Part shown: one piece after another, positions 8,123 through 17,623 of the stretch
Numbering within the stretch: position 1 is the first letter of the stretch
How the letters are laid out: every line of letters begins with the position of its first letter
Origin: Bacteroidales bacterium
Lineage (GTDB): Bacteria; Bacteroidota; Bacteroidia; Bacteroidales; UBA932
Length of the DNA stretch: 34,130 nucleotides
Direction of reading: 5' to 3'
NCBI GenBank assembly: GCA_017550025.1
Contig: JAFYLU010000061.1
Coordinates: forward strand, 1-34,130
The notes under the pieces: generated by a model
What the model saw: the letters and a program-made list of their open reading frames with translations, nothing else
Database searches by the model: none
Told to the model about the DNA's origin: nothing
Program-made: the position numbers and the translations under genes

Positions 8123-10318
8123 ATGAGGAAATCATTATCTGTAATTTCACTGTTGGCTTTGGCCATATCGTCATTTGCGCAGGTTCATGTCGCTACACCG
8201 AATGTGGAAATGGTGCTTAAGGCGGAAAAAGGCAGCAGGTTGGAGATAATGTATTTTGGCAGCAGGCTTTCCGAAGCGGATGCTGCAAATATTGAGGCTG
8301 CCGGTGTGCCGGGACATAATGCATATCCTCCTTATGGGATGTCCTCTCACTCCGAGGCTGCATTGGAAGTCACTCATGCAGATGGAAACATGTCAACGGT
8401 TCTTGTTGTTGAAGGTGTTTCTTCTGAAAACGATGTTTTGGCAGAGATCACCCGTATCAGGCTGAAAGACACAGTGTATCCTTTTTATGTTACGGTTTGT
8501 TACCGTGCATACAAGGAGGTGGATATGATTGAGACATGGACAGAAATCGAGAATCTTGAAAAGAAGCCGGTGCGGCTGACCCGGTTTGATTCAGGCTATC
8601 TTCCTGTCAGGCTTGGAGATGCATGGCTGAGCCATCTGCACGGTACATGGTCTAACGAAGGTATGCTTGTGCAGGAGCCGCTTGCCAGGGGTATGAGAGT
8701 GATAAAGAACAAGGATGGTACCCGTAATTCGCATACCGACCATGCCGAGGTGATGATTTCCCTTGACGGAAAGCCGCAGGAAAATCATGGCCGTGTCATC
8801 GGTGCCGCTCTCTGCTATAGCGGAAACTATGAGATCAGGATCGATACGAGAGATACAGACTATCATGAATTCTTTGCGGGAATAAATCCTGACAATTCGG
8901 CTTTCACTCTTTCTCATAAGGAAGTCTTCAGGACCCCTGAACTGGCTCTTACATATTCGGATGAAGGATTGAGCGGAGTCAGCCGGAACTTTCACAAATG
9001 GGGTCGCAAATATAAGCTGGCTCATGGAGATAAACTTCGCAAGATCCTCCTGAACAGCTGGGAAGGTGTGTATTTCGACATCAATGAGCCGGGTATGGAC
9101 CAGATGATGGCGGATATTGCATCTATGGGTGGCGAACTTTTCGTGATGGATGACGGCTGGTTCGGGGTCAAGTATCCCCGCCTTACCGACAACTGTGCTC
9201 TCGGCGACTGGAAGGTCGACAGAAATAAACTGCCGAACGGAATCGGCTGGCTTGTGGAACAGGCCCATAAGCATGGGATAAAGTTCGGCATCTGGATTGA
9301 ACCGGAAATGACCAACACCACAAGCGAACTTTATGAGAAGCATCCTGAATGGGTGATCAAAGCTCCTGAAAGAGAGGTGGTTACCGGCAGGGGAGGCACT
9401 CAGCTGGTTCTTGATCTGGGCAATCCTGAAGTTCAGGATTTTGTCTTCAGCATAGTGGATGACCTTCTGACCGAGAATCCGGAAATCGACTATATCAAGT
9501 GGGATGCGAACATGCCTGTGTCCAACCATGGCTCACAGCATCTTTCCATGGACAGGCAGAGCCATCTCTATATAGACTATCATCGTGGATTCGCTTCCGT
9601 ATGTGACAGGATCCGTGCAAAATATCCTGACATAACGATTCAGGCATGTGCTTCAGGAGGAGGACGAGCCAACTGGGGTGTACTTCCTTGGTTTGACGAA
9701 TTCTGGGTAAGCGACAACACTGATGCCCTTCAGCGCATATATATGCAGTGGGGAACCTCCTATTTCTTCCCTGCAATTGCCATGGCATCACATATAAGCG
9801 CTGTTCCGAACCATATGGTCTTCCGTACCACATCACTCAAATACCGCATAGATGTAGCTATGAGCGGCCGTCTGGGCATGGAGATTCAGCCCGCTAACAT
9901 GACTGAAGAGGAAAAGGCTTTGTGCCGTAATGCTATTTCCGAATATAAGGAAATACGTCCTGTGGTCCAGATGGGTGAAATCTATCGTCTAGTGTCTCCT
10001 TATGACGGGCGCGACATGGCCTCTCTCATGTATGTGTCGGAAGACAAGTCGGAAGCGGTTTTCTACTGGTGGAAGACCGAAACCTTCCATGACGCTCATC
10101 TTCCTCGAGTGAGGATGGCTGGTCTGGATCCTTCCAGGATGTACAGGATACGCGAACTCAACAGGATTGACAATGTTGCCCTTCCTTATGAAGGATTGTC
10201 TTTCAGCGGACGGTTTCTGATGGAAAACGGACTTGAGATTCCACTCAGGCATAAGGTGGACTATCACAAGCAGGATGACTGGAGCAGCCGCATACTCCAT
10301 CTGGTTTGTGATGAATGA
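8123..10318 (+). CDS. GH36 alpha-galactosidase, secreted
   Basis: Removes alpha-1,6-linked galactose side chains, here probably from galactomannan or galactoglucomannan oligosaccharides. The 731-residue protein begins with a cleavable signal peptide (ends near SSFAQ, residue 20) and no lipobox, so a periplasmic location is likely. The order is an N-terminal beta-sandwich (about 21-290), a TIM barrel (about 300-640) and a C-terminal sandwich. Landmarks: LLNSWEGVYFDINE, FVMDDGWFG, GIWIEPEM, the nucleophile Asp461 in YIKWDANMP, the CASGGGR motif near 509-515, and the acid/base Asp531 in WVSDNTDA. Length fits bacterial GH36 (about 700-740). It lies 35 nt upstream of the GH94 gene. Family assignment is firm; galactomannan as the in vivo target is inferred from neighbours. 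Confidence 0.93.
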   Translation: MRKSLSVISLLALAISSFAQVHVATPNVEMVLKAEKGSRLEIMYFGSRLSEADAANIEAAGVPGHNAYPPYGMSSHSEAALEVTHADGNMSTVLVVEGVSSENDVLAEITRIRLKDTVYPFYVTVCYRAYKEVDMIETWTEIENLEKKPVRLTRFDSGYLPVRLGDAWLSHLHGTWSNEGMLVQEPLARGMRVIKNKDGTRNSHTDHAEVMISLDGKPQENHGRVIGAALCYSGNYEIRIDTRDTDYHEFFAGINPDNSAFTLSHKEVFRTPELALTYSDEGLSGVSRNFHKWGRKYKLAHGDKLRKILLNSWEGVYFDINEPGMDQMMADIASMGGELFVMDDGWFGVKYPRLTDNCALGDWKVDRNKLPNGIGWLVEQAHKHGIKFGIWIEPEMTNTTSELYEKHPEWVIKAPEREVVTGRGGTQLVLDLGNPEVQDFVFSIVDDLLTENPEIDYIKWDANMPVSNHGSQHLSMDRQSHLYIDYHRGFASVCDRIRAKYPDITIQACASGGGRANWGVLPWFDEFWVSDNTDALQRIYMQWGTSYFFPAIAMASHISAVPNHMVFRTTSLKYRIDVAMSGRLGMEIQPANMTEEEKALCRNAISEYKEIRPVVQMGEIYRLVSPYDGRDMASLMYVSEDKSEAVFYWWKTETFHDAHLPRVRMAGLDPSRMYRIRELNRIDNVALPYEGLSFSGRFLMENGLEIPLRHKVDYHKQDDWSSRILHLVCDE

Positions 10319-10353
10319 GATTGATTTTGTGATAATTTAGTAGTTACGAAAAT

Positions 10354-12822
10354 ATGAAGCAGAGATTCGGATATTTCGATGACGCTAACCGCGAATATGT
10401 CATCACAGATCCAAAGACACCTTGGCCTTGGATCAACTATCTCGGCAACGAGGACTTCTTTTCCCTGATTTCAAATACGGCAGGAGGATATTCCTTCTAC
10501 AAGGATGCCAAGTTCCGCAGGATCACCCGTTACAGATATAATGGTGTTCCTATGGATAATGGCGGAAGGTATTTCTATATCAACGACAATGGCTCCGTAT
10601 GGTCTCCGGGCTGGAAGCCTTGCAAGGCTGCACTTGATTCATATGAATGCCGCCATGGAATGAGCTACACCCGCATTACGGGAGCCAAGGATGGCATAGA
10701 GGCCAGCGTCCTGTTCTTCGTGCCTCTGGGTGCATGGTGCGAGGTTCAGAAGATGACGCTTCGCAACACCTCGTCGCAGACGAAGAGATTCAAGCTTTAT
10801 TCGTTTGCGGAATGGTGCCTTTGGAATGCCGCTACCGATATGGAGAATTTCCAGCGTAATTTCTCCACAGGAGAGGTAGAGGTGGACGGATCTGTCATAT
10901 ATCACAAGACTGAATACAAAGAACGCAGGAACCATTATGCATTTTATAGCGTGAATGTTCCTGTGGATGGATTCGACACTGACAGAGAGACATTCATCGG
11001 CCTTTACAACGAATTCCGCGACCCGCAGAATGTGCTTGCCGGAACAGCTTCAGACAGTATAGCCCACGGATGGAGCCCTATAGCATCACACTTCATCGAA
11101 GTGGAGCTGAAGGCCGGGGAGAGCAGGGATTTCATATTCCTTCTTGGATATGTCGAGAATCCGCAGGAAGAGAAGTTTGCCGAGGCGACTCCGGGCCTTC
11201 TCCACAGCGGCAGTTCGCCTATAATCAACAAGTCCGGGGCGAAGGAGATGATATCTGCATTCGATACGGCAGAAAAGGTCGACAGAGCTTTCGCTGAACT
11301 TAAGATATATTGGGATAACCTCCTTGGCGTGTTCTCTGTCAAGAGTCCGGAAGAGAAGCTTGACAGGATGGTGAACATCTGGAACCAGTACCAGTGCATG
11401 GTTACATTCAACATGTCCCGTTCGGCTTCATTCTTCGAGAGCGGAATCGGCAGAGGCATGGGCTTCCGCGATTCCAATCAGGATCTTGTCGGCTTCGTCC
11501 ATCAGATTCCGGAGCGTGCCCGTCAGCGCATCATAGACATCGCTTCAACACAGTTCCCTGACGGAGGATGCTACCACCAGTATCAGCCTCTTACAAAGAG
11601 AGGAAACAATGATATAGGCGGAGGCTTCAATGATGATCCGATGTGGCTGATATTTGGTACTGTTGCATATCTTAAGGAGACAGGAGACTTCAGCATCCTT
11701 GAAGAACAGGTGCCTTTCGACAACGAACCTGGTTCGGAAGTCTCGCTGATGGAGCATCTTCGCATTTCATTCGATCATGTGGTCAATAATCTTGGTCCGC
11801 ACATGCTGCCTCTCATAGGTCGTGCCGACTGGAATGACTGCCTCAATCTCAACTGCTTCTCATGGGACCCGAACGAGTCTTTCCAGACCACAGAGAACAA
11901 GACGGAAGGTTCGAAAGCGGAGTCTCTGATGATAGCAGGCCTTTTCGTAGTGTGCGGTCGTGACTATGTGGAACTCTGCGGACATCTTGGCATGGAAGAG
12001 GAAGGCCGCAGGGCGCAGGGACTTATAGACGATATGGTTGAGGCCGTGAAGAAGCACGGCTGGGATGGAGAATGGTATCTGCGTGCCTATGACTATTTCG
12101 GAAGGAAGGTCGGCTCAAAGGAAAATGAGGAAGGCCAGATATTCATCGAGTCACAGGGTTGGTGCTCTATGGCCGGAATCGGACTTGAGGAAGGTATGGT
12201 ACAGAAGGCTCTTGATTCTGTCAAGGAGCGTCTGGACTGCGAACATGGAATCGTCCTTAACAATCCTGCATTCACAAAATATGTTGTGGAATATGGAGAG
12301 ATTTCTTCATATCCGGCAGGTTACAAGGAGAATGCGGGCATCTTCTGCCACAATAATCCATGGGTGATCATAGGAGAGACCGTCCTCGGAAGAGGAGATT
12401 ATGCGTGGGACTACTTCCGCAAGATATGTCCTTCATTCACAGAGCAGAACAGTGCCCTGCACAAGGTCGAACCTTATGTATATTCGCAGATGATCGCCGG
12501 CAAGGATGCCGCAAGACCTGGCGAGGCAAAGAACAGCTGGCTGACAGGAACAGCGGCATGGAACTGGTACGCCATCACCCAGTATATCCTGGGTATAAGG
12601 CCTTCGTATGACGGCCTTGAGATAGATCCTTGCATCTGCTCGCAATGGAAGGAATATACGGTAATCCGTCGCTTCCGTGGAGCTGAATATGAGATAACAG
12701 TGAAGAATCCTGACGGAGTCTGCAAAGGCGTCAGGGAAATCATTATGGACGGCCAGCCTGTGGCCGGAAATGTGGTTCCTTGCACTCCTGGATCCCACAA
12801 GGTGACCGTGCTGCTTGGTTAA
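10354..12822 (+). CDS. GH94 cellobiose-type phosphorylase
   Basis: Inverting phosphorylase giving glucose 1-phosphate and a free sugar from a beta-1,4-glucosyl disaccharide such as cellobiose, or possibly glucosyl-mannose. The 822-residue protein has no signal peptide and matches cellobiose phosphorylases in length (about 810-830). The N-terminus ([20 protein letters not shown], then [15 protein letters not shown]) is characteristic. The active-site segment is [14 protein letters not shown], with Asp495 of WND as the general acid by family analogy. Further landmarks are [13 protein letters not shown] and TGTAAWNW. Next to GH130 it implies that both Man-Glc and Glc-containing disaccharides are phosphorolysed in the cytoplasm, as expected for glucomannan breakdown. 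The exact acceptor (glucose or mannose) cannot be read from sequence. Confidence 0.9.
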   Translation: MKQRFGYFDDANREYVITDPKTPWPWINYLGNEDFFSLISNTAGGYSFYKDAKFRRITRYRYNGVPMDNGGRYFYINDNGSVWSPGWKPCKAALDSYECRHGMSYTRITGAKDGIEASVLFFVPLGAWCEVQKMTLRNTSSQTKRFKLYSFAEWCLWNAATDMENFQRNFSTGEVEVDGSVIYHKTEYKERRNHYAFYSVNVPVDGFDTDRETFIGLYNEFRDPQNVLAGTASDSIAHGWSPIASHFIEVELKAGESRDFIFLLGYVENPQEEKFAEATPGLLHSGSSPIINKSGAKEMISAFDTAEKVDRAFAELKIYWDNLLGVFSVKSPEEKLDRMVNIWNQYQCMVTFNMSRSASFFESGIGRGMGFRDSNQDLVGFVHQIPERARQRIIDIASTQFPDGGCYHQYQPLTKRGNNDIGGGFNDDPMWLIFGTVAYLKETGDFSILEEQVPFDNEPGSEVSLMEHLRISFDHVVNNLGPHMLPLIGRADWNDCLNLNCFSWDPNESFQTTENKTEGSKAESLMIAGLFVVCGRDYVELCGHLGMEEEGRRAQGLIDDMVEAVKKHGWDGEWYLRAYDYFGRKVGSKENEEGQIFIESQGWCSMAGIGLEEGMVQKALDSVKERLDCEHGIVLNNPAFTKYVVEYGEISSYPAGYKENAGIFCHNNPWVIIGETVLGRGDYAWDYFRKICPSFTEQNSALHKVEPYVYSQMIAGKDAARPGEAKNSWLTGTAAWNWYAITQYILGIRPSYDGLEIDPCICSQWKEYTVIRRFRGAEYEITVKNPDGVCKGVREIIMDGQPVAGNVVPCTPGSHKVTVLLG

Positions 12823-12861
12823 TATGACTCTCATCTTTGTCGCTTACTTGAAAAGATTGAA

Positions 12862-14457
12862 ATGACACGAACATCGGCTGCAAAAATTTGGATTAAACTG
12901 TCTGCTTTCATTTTCCTTCTTGCAGAATCAGCGTGCTCTCCGTATGTGAGGTATCAGGATGATAATCCTGCACCAAAACCAAAGCCTGTTCCGGCATTTG
13001 AGACTGCACACGAGGCTGTGCAGGCCATGGGCGTGGGCTGGAATCTTGGAAATACTCTTGATACATGGTGGACCGGCGATTCTGACGGCAGAGACTGGAA
13101 GAAATGGGAGACGGGTTGGGGGCAGCCTGTGACAAAGCCGGAGCTTATGACTATGCTGAAGCAGGCCGGTTTCGGCGCCGTAAGGGTACCTGTGACCTGG
13201 AGCGTTCATATGGACAGCGAAGGCAATGTGTATCCGGAGTGGATGGACCGTGTGAATGAGATTGTAGACTATGTCCTGGATGCAGGAATGTACTGCATAA
13301 TCAATGTCCATCATGATACCGGTGCGGATGACAATGTGTGGCTTGTGGCTTCAGAGGCTGATTATCAGAGAGAAAGGGAAATGTATGAAGGCCTTTGGAT
13401 CCAGATTGCCGAGAGATTCGGAGACTATGATCAGCGTCTTCTTTTTGAAGCTTACAATGAGATGCTTGATGAAAGCAGGTCGTGGTGCTTCGCCTCCTTG
13501 AATCTGGGATATGACCAGGCTGCTGCGGCAGAGGCCTATGATGCTATAAACAGTTATGCCCAGAGTTTTGTGGATGCCGTCCGTTCGACAGGAGGCAACA
13601 ATGCTGTCCGTAATCTGATTGTCAATACATACGGCGCATGCAACGGGGCAGGAGACTGGAACCCTCATCTGAAGGAGCCTTTGAAGAATATGGATCTGCC
13701 TTCGGACAGTACTGAAGACCATCTGATGTTTCAGGTACATGCATATCCGCTTATAGATGACATTCCTTCCATGGAAACAGAGCTGGAGGATATGTTCGAT
13801 TCTCTTGATAGATATCTTGCTTCGCAGGGAGCTCCTGTCATAATCGGTGAATGGGGAACATTCAGTGAGGATCCCCCGAAGGAGAATCTTCTCTATTTTG
13901 CAGATTTTTTCGTGCGCAAGTCCAAGGAACATGGCTTCGGCACCTTTTACTGGATGACACTTACTGACGGTTTTGCCCGTTCCGTTCCGGCATTCAGCGA
14001 GCCGGAACTTGCAAGGACGATTGTAAAGGCATGGCATGGAGAAGGCTTCAATGCGGTCTTTCCGTCTATGGATGAAATAGAGTTCAAGTATTGTGTGACT
14101 TTCAGTTCGCAGTGGTCAGAGATGAATCTTTATGATGGAAACTTCTCTTTAGACAAGTATGCCGGAGTCCGTTTTACCCTTGATGAGGCACCGGAAAACG
14201 GAGATCTGCATGTGAAGGTATATGGCGAAAGCGACGGAAAGGAGCAGTATAGCCCGGTGCAAGACAAAGATGTCACGGTCATGTTTGATCCTTTAATACT
14301 TGGCTCGGAATGCAGCCAGGTGACCCTTCAGTATCTGAAAGCCCCGTCATATACGGCGACGGTAAGCGATGTCGCCATGATATGTCCTGACGGGAGTGTC
14401 AGGAAGGTTATTCCTTCTGTATTCTGGGGATGCTATATGGAGCCTATATCTCTGTGA
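12862..14457 (+). CDS. Second GH5 lipoprotein with C-terminal beta-sandwich extension
   Basis: Retaining endo-beta-1,4-glycanase, likely a second backbone-cutting enzyme of the locus. The 531-residue protein has a lipobox-like AESAC with Cys25. A proline-rich linker leads into a GH5 domain at about 48-400: GVGWNLGNTLDTWW, GFGAVRVPVTW, YCIINVHHDTGA, acid/base Glu200 in FEAYNE, nucleophile Glu330 in IIGEWG. Residues about 405-531 form an extra predicted beta-rich region that could be a carbohydrate-binding module; I do not recognise its family. There is no BACON domain and the active-site surroundings differ from the first GH5, so the two are probably not redundant. The 3' end overlaps the convergent gene on the other strand by 14 bp. 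GH5 is firm; subfamily and substrate are open. Confidence 0.87.
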   Translation: MTRTSAAKIWIKLSAFIFLLAESACSPYVRYQDDNPAPKPKPVPAFETAHEAVQAMGVGWNLGNTLDTWWTGDSDGRDWKKWETGWGQPVTKPELMTMLKQAGFGAVRVPVTWSVHMDSEGNVYPEWMDRVNEIVDYVLDAGMYCIINVHHDTGADDNVWLVASEADYQREREMYEGLWIQIAERFGDYDQRLLFEAYNEMLDESRSWCFASLNLGYDQAAAAEAYDAINSYAQSFVDAVRSTGGNNAVRNLIVNTYGACNGAGDWNPHLKEPLKNMDLPSDSTEDHLMFQVHAYPLIDDIPSMETELEDMFDSLDRYLASQGAPVIIGEWGTFSEDPPKENLLYFADFFVRKSKEHGFGTFYWMTLTDGFARSVPAFSEPELARTIVKAWHGEGFNAVFPSMDEIEFKYCVTFSSQWSEMNLYDGNFSLDKYAGVRFTLDEAPENGDLHVKVYGESDGKEQYSPVQDKDVTVMFDPLILGSECSQVTLQYLKAPSYTATVSDVAMICPDGSVRKVIPSVFWGCYMEPISL

Positions 14458-15904
14458 TGTCAACCACGCCGTTTCTTGTCATTGAAATACGGAAATGGTG
14501 GTATTCCGTATCCTTGTCATGCTGCAGCTGGAAAACGATATTGACGAAATATAGTTTCTGTACCTTATATGTGATGATATCCCCGTTTTCATTTATGGAG
14601 TCTATCGGGACCTCCGGATTATCCATCTTATGGGTGAATCTGTTGAGGTGCAGACGCATTATTTCGTTTATTCCGCGCATCGGGTAGTCGTCATTAGCGG
14701 ATAGTGCCATATAGTCTATAGTGACATGTTTTCTATAGAGAAGCACCTTTTCCTCAAATATACGTGATTCATCAGCTACGGAAGATGCTTTCTCGCGCAT
14801 GCCCACAACCTCTTTCGGCGTCTGGCTTTTTGATATGAAGTCAAAGCCTTCCTTTATTTCTCCCACTCGGTTCTTTCCGATAGTGACAGTGGCTTTCTTG
14901 TCATAATACTTGTTTCCGAGCTTATGGGCGAAATAATAGCGCAGGAGGTCCTTGATGCGGTCTTTCAGCATGTAGCTGATGACCAGGACGATGAAGAGAG
15001 GCCAGGTGATGTTGCCATATCTTATCTGGTAGAACCAGGCTACGGCAGTTGCAAAAATCATTGCGACCCCGGCAGCTATGCTGTAGTATATCTGCTGCAC
15101 AGCAATTCCGTCTTTCTTCTTGTCGAGACGGATATACAGTTCGCTTTCGATGAATTTCTTAAGCATTCCCCTGTGATATGCAAGCTGACGGTTGTGCAAT
15201 GTGTCGTCTGTCATCACTCCATATCCTCTGGACTCCTTATAATCGTGCTCGCTTATTATGAGCTCCATCAGCTTTCCCTTGATTTTTGAGTGTGCTGCGG
15301 AGTTTATGGATGTGTCGGCTGCCCTCATGATTCTGATAGACCTGAACTCCACCAGATAACTCATGAATTCATCGCATAGATGGAAAAGGCTGCGTGTCTT
15401 CTCCGTCACCGTAGGCACATCGATGATTCTGTACATGTCGCGGAATTTCTGGAGGACAATTCTCGAGCTGTGCACAAAGTCGTCCACCAGATATTCGGCG
15501 GATTCGAGCGACCGGACAGAAGCCAGGTGAGAGGCCTGGTCACGCAGTGCGCTCTTGAATATGGCCGCAAACATCTTCAGGTGGTATTCGTATGCATCCA
15601 GATCGTGCCGGGACGGATTGCCTGCAACCCTCTCCAGAGCGTTCTTGAGGGAAACGAGAGGCAGGGAACTGTCCTGCGAGATATCGCGCAGAAGATAGAC
15701 AGGGGTGATCAGTCTTACATTGGACTTGATGTCTCTGTAGAACTGTTTCTTTCCGTAGTTTTCAGAATTGATATCCAGGCTGTTGGGTACAAAGATCCAT
15801 GCGTTGACCGAGAAGTCATCGCTTGTCTTGTCTTCCTTGCAGTTGAATCCGAATTTGAATTCAACCGAGAAATTGTCGTGTTTCTTTGCCTGAATGGATA
15901 TCAT
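14444..15904 (-). CDS. Unrecognised 486-residue protein with two central membrane segments
   Basis: I do not recognise a family. The N-terminal part (about 1-70) looks beta-rich and soluble (SVEFKFGFNCKED, AWIFVPNSLDI). Residues about 80-265 are mostly helical and charged, with possible coiled-coil stretches. Two hydrophobic segments follow at about 272-292 and 299-313, joined by a short loop, and a soluble C-terminal part of about 170 residues ends in beta-type sequence (YFVNIVFQLQHD, HFRISMTRNGVVDITEI). There is no signal peptide. It begins 6 nt after the stop of the DASS transporter gene and is the last gene of the eight-gene run, so an accessory or regulatory role with that transporter is the simplest guess. 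Its stop codon lies inside the convergent GH5 gene. Confidence 0.75.
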   Translation of the reverse strand: MISIQAKKHDNFSVEFKFGFNCKEDKTSDDFSVNAWIFVPNSLDINSENYGKKQFYRDIKSNVRLITPVYLLRDISQDSSLPLVSLKNALERVAGNPSRHDLDAYEYHLKMFAAIFKSALRDQASHLASVRSLESAEYLVDDFVHSSRIVLQKFRDMYRIIDVPTVTEKTRSLFHLCDEFMSYLVEFRSIRIMRAADTSINSAAHSKIKGKLMELIISEHDYKESRGYGVMTDDTLHNRQLAYHRGMLKKFIESELYIRLDKKKDGIAVQQIYYSIAAGVAMIFATAVAWFYQIRYGNITWPLFIVLVISYMLKDRIKDLLRYYFAHKLGNKYYDKKATVTIGKNRVGEIKEGFDFISKSQTPKEVVGMREKASSVADESRIFEEKVLLYRKHVTIDYMALSANDDYPMRGINEIMRLHLNRFTHKMDNPEVPIDSINENGDIITYKVQKLYFVNIVFQLQHDKDTEYHHFRISMTRNGVVDITEI

Positions 15905-15910
15905 GTTTCT

Positions 15911-17521
15911 TTAGAATAATCCAGGAGTGTAACCGAGCCAGTGAAGGACAGTCTCGCCCCATACAAGTATCATAACCCATGCAAGTATCATCATTGTGAT
16001 ACCGAACTTGAATGTGTCGCTCCAGCTATAATGGTTGGTGGTATAGAGGAGAGCTGCCGGCTTGCTGTTGAACGGCAGGACATAAACATGTTCAATCAAA
16101 AGTGATACCGGGAATGAGAGGCTCAATGGAGGAAAACCGAACTGCTGCTCGACGCCGATGGCGATAGGAAGGAATACCAATGTCCTCATGTTCTTCGACT
16201 GGAAGATGAGTCCGCTGAAGAGCATAAGTCCTGTAAGCAGCAGATAAAGCACTATGAACGGGGTGTTTGCCGTGATGCCGAGAGCATCCATGCCGGCGCC
16301 CACCATGACTGCAGGAAGGTCAGTCGCATTAAGGCCTGATCCGATGACATATGCACCTGCAGAGAAAAGCATCAGATGCCATGGAATATCCACATCGTTC
16401 CATTTGACCACGCCGATGCCAGGTGTGAGGGCAATGATGGCTCCAATGAGGACGACAACTTCCGCTGAAACCCCATGCAAGCTTTCTGTTACCCACATGA
16501 TGAGGACTCCAAGGAAGATAGCGATCGACTTATATTCCTCAGCTCTCACCTTGCCCATGGATTCAAGCTCCTCGCGAAGACGTTCCATTCCTCCCGGAAT
16601 CTGTGGCTTCCTTTCCTCCGGTTTCATAGGGAAAATGACCTTGACACCGATGAACCATCCTAAAAGAAGGAGGATCATTGCGAGCGGAAAGGCTGCCATA
16701 AGCCAATCCGAATAGATCAGAGAGATGGAGCTGTATGCACCTGTGAGAAGCGATACCGCAAGGAGGTTTGCTCCTGAACCTGTCATAAAGGCACTCGCAC
16801 CGATATTTATCTGGAAAAGATTCTGGAGTACGAGGTTGCGGCCGAAATTATTTCTTTGTCCCTGGCTTGCTCCGAAGATGGCAGCCACGACCATGAAGAT
16901 CGGCAGGAGTATTGTCGCCTTGACAGTTGTCGCGGAAATGAAAAGAGATAATACCACGTTGATTATCAGGAAGCTGAAGAATATTCCAGCTGCACTTTTA
17001 CCGAATTTCAGAACGAACCAGAGTGCGAATCTCTTTGCTACTCTGGTCTTGACCAGCATGCTTGCAAGAACGAATGACAGGATGTTCAGCCACATCACCG
17101 GATGTCCCAGCTGTGCAAAGGCGTCCTTCTGTGTCGTCACCCCGCAGATGATGACGGCAAGTATGACCATAAGCGAGGTCAGGTAGCTTTGTACGGCTTC
17201 TGTGATCCATAGCACGATTGAGGCGCAGAAAATGGCAAGCATGGCGTAGCATGCCCTTATGAAGGATGCTTCACCTATTACTGCAAGCCTCGCCTGGGCC
17301 TTACTTGAAAGTCCCGAGAAATCGAGATTGTCAAACAAAGGGATATCTATCACCCAGTATATAAGGATGAATATCAAGGCTGCAACAGGACCTCCAAGGC
17401 GGGCCATCCACTTCTCGAATCCGGATTTTTCCATCTTCGGAAGTTTCTCCACCTTATAATTGTTCATGTCTAACGGGTCAAAAGCCTGCTCCTGTTCAAG
17501 TTCTGTGTTCTTGTCGGTCAT
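15911..17521 (-). CDS. SLC13/DASS-type sodium-anion symporter (substrate inferred to be phosphate or polyphosphate-derived)
   Basis: Polytopic inner-membrane transporter, 536 residues with about 11-12 hydrophobic segments. It resembles the divalent anion:sodium symporter family, which carries dicarboxylates, sulfate or phosphate. The two inverted repeats are visible: SATTVKATILLPI (196-208) sits where the family has SNT-type sodium sites, MTGSGANLLA (246-255) where it has GTPPN, and the C-terminal half repeats the pattern with LFSAGAYVIGSGLN and VLPFNSKPAALLYT. The motifs are diverged, so it is probably a distinct subgroup. A roughly 40-residue acidic soluble N-terminus precedes the first segment. 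It lies downstream of a CYTH enzyme, a phosphate porin and a PhoU-like gene, which favours phosphate over dicarboxylate; that is inference. A 102-nt gap with palindromes separates it from the CYTH gene. Confidence 0.8.
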   Translation of the reverse strand: MTDKNTELEQEQAFDPLDMNNYKVEKLPKMEKSGFEKWMARLGGPVAALIFILIYWVIDIPLFDNLDFSGLSSKAQARLAVIGEASFIRACYAMLAIFCASIVLWITEAVQSYLTSLMVILAVIICGVTTQKDAFAQLGHPVMWLNILSFVLASMLVKTRVAKRFALWFVLKFGKSAAGIFFSFLIINVVLSLFISATTVKATILLPIFMVVAAIFGASQGQRNNFGRNLVLQNLFQINIGASAFMTGSGANLLAVSLLTGAYSSISLIYSDWLMAAFPLAMILLLLGWFIGVKVIFPMKPEERKPQIPGGMERLREELESMGKVRAEEYKSIAIFLGVLIMWVTESLHGVSAEVVVLIGAIIALTPGIGVVKWNDVDIPWHLMLFSAGAYVIGSGLNATDLPAVMVGAGMDALGITANTPFIVLYLLLTGLMLFSGLIFQSKNMRTLVFLPIAIGVEQQFGFPPLSLSFPVSLLIEHVYVLPFNSKPAALLYTTNHYSWSDTFKFGITMMILAWVMILVWGETVLHWLGYTPGLF

Positions 17522-17541
17522 AGTTCTGTCGGGTTTTAAAG

Positions 17542-17617
17542 ATCCCCGGTCAAGCCGGGGATGACTCCATTTGATTGCCGGTCAAGCCGTTTGGTCATTG
17601 CCGGCTTGACCGGCAAT
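17542..17617. repeat. REP-like palindromes between CYTH and DASS genes
   Basis: Two palindromes fill the gap. The first, 17542-17562, has arms ATCCCCGG and CCGGGGAT around TCAAG. The second has perfect 16-bp arms at 17574-17589 and 17602-17617 around a 12-nt loop, and its arms share the GCCGGTCAAGCCG-type word with the first. A relative lies at 32133-32195. On the transcribed (-) strand these could attenuate expression of the transporter gene or stabilise the upstream mRNA. Confidence 0.8.
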
Positions 17618-17623
17618 CTCTAT

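Noticed and set aside
8591-9529. 312-codon open frame antisense to the GH36 gene
   Set aside because: It is fully opposite conserved GH36 catalytic sequence, and its protein has no recognisable features.
13351-14037. 228-codon open frame antisense to the second GH5 gene
   Set aside because: It lies opposite conserved GH5 motifs; the translation shows no domain and no plausible start context.
17542-17617. Riboswitch ahead of the DASS gene
   Set aside because: The sequence is explained by two simple palindromes of a repeat family also found at 32133; no known aptamer motif is seen.
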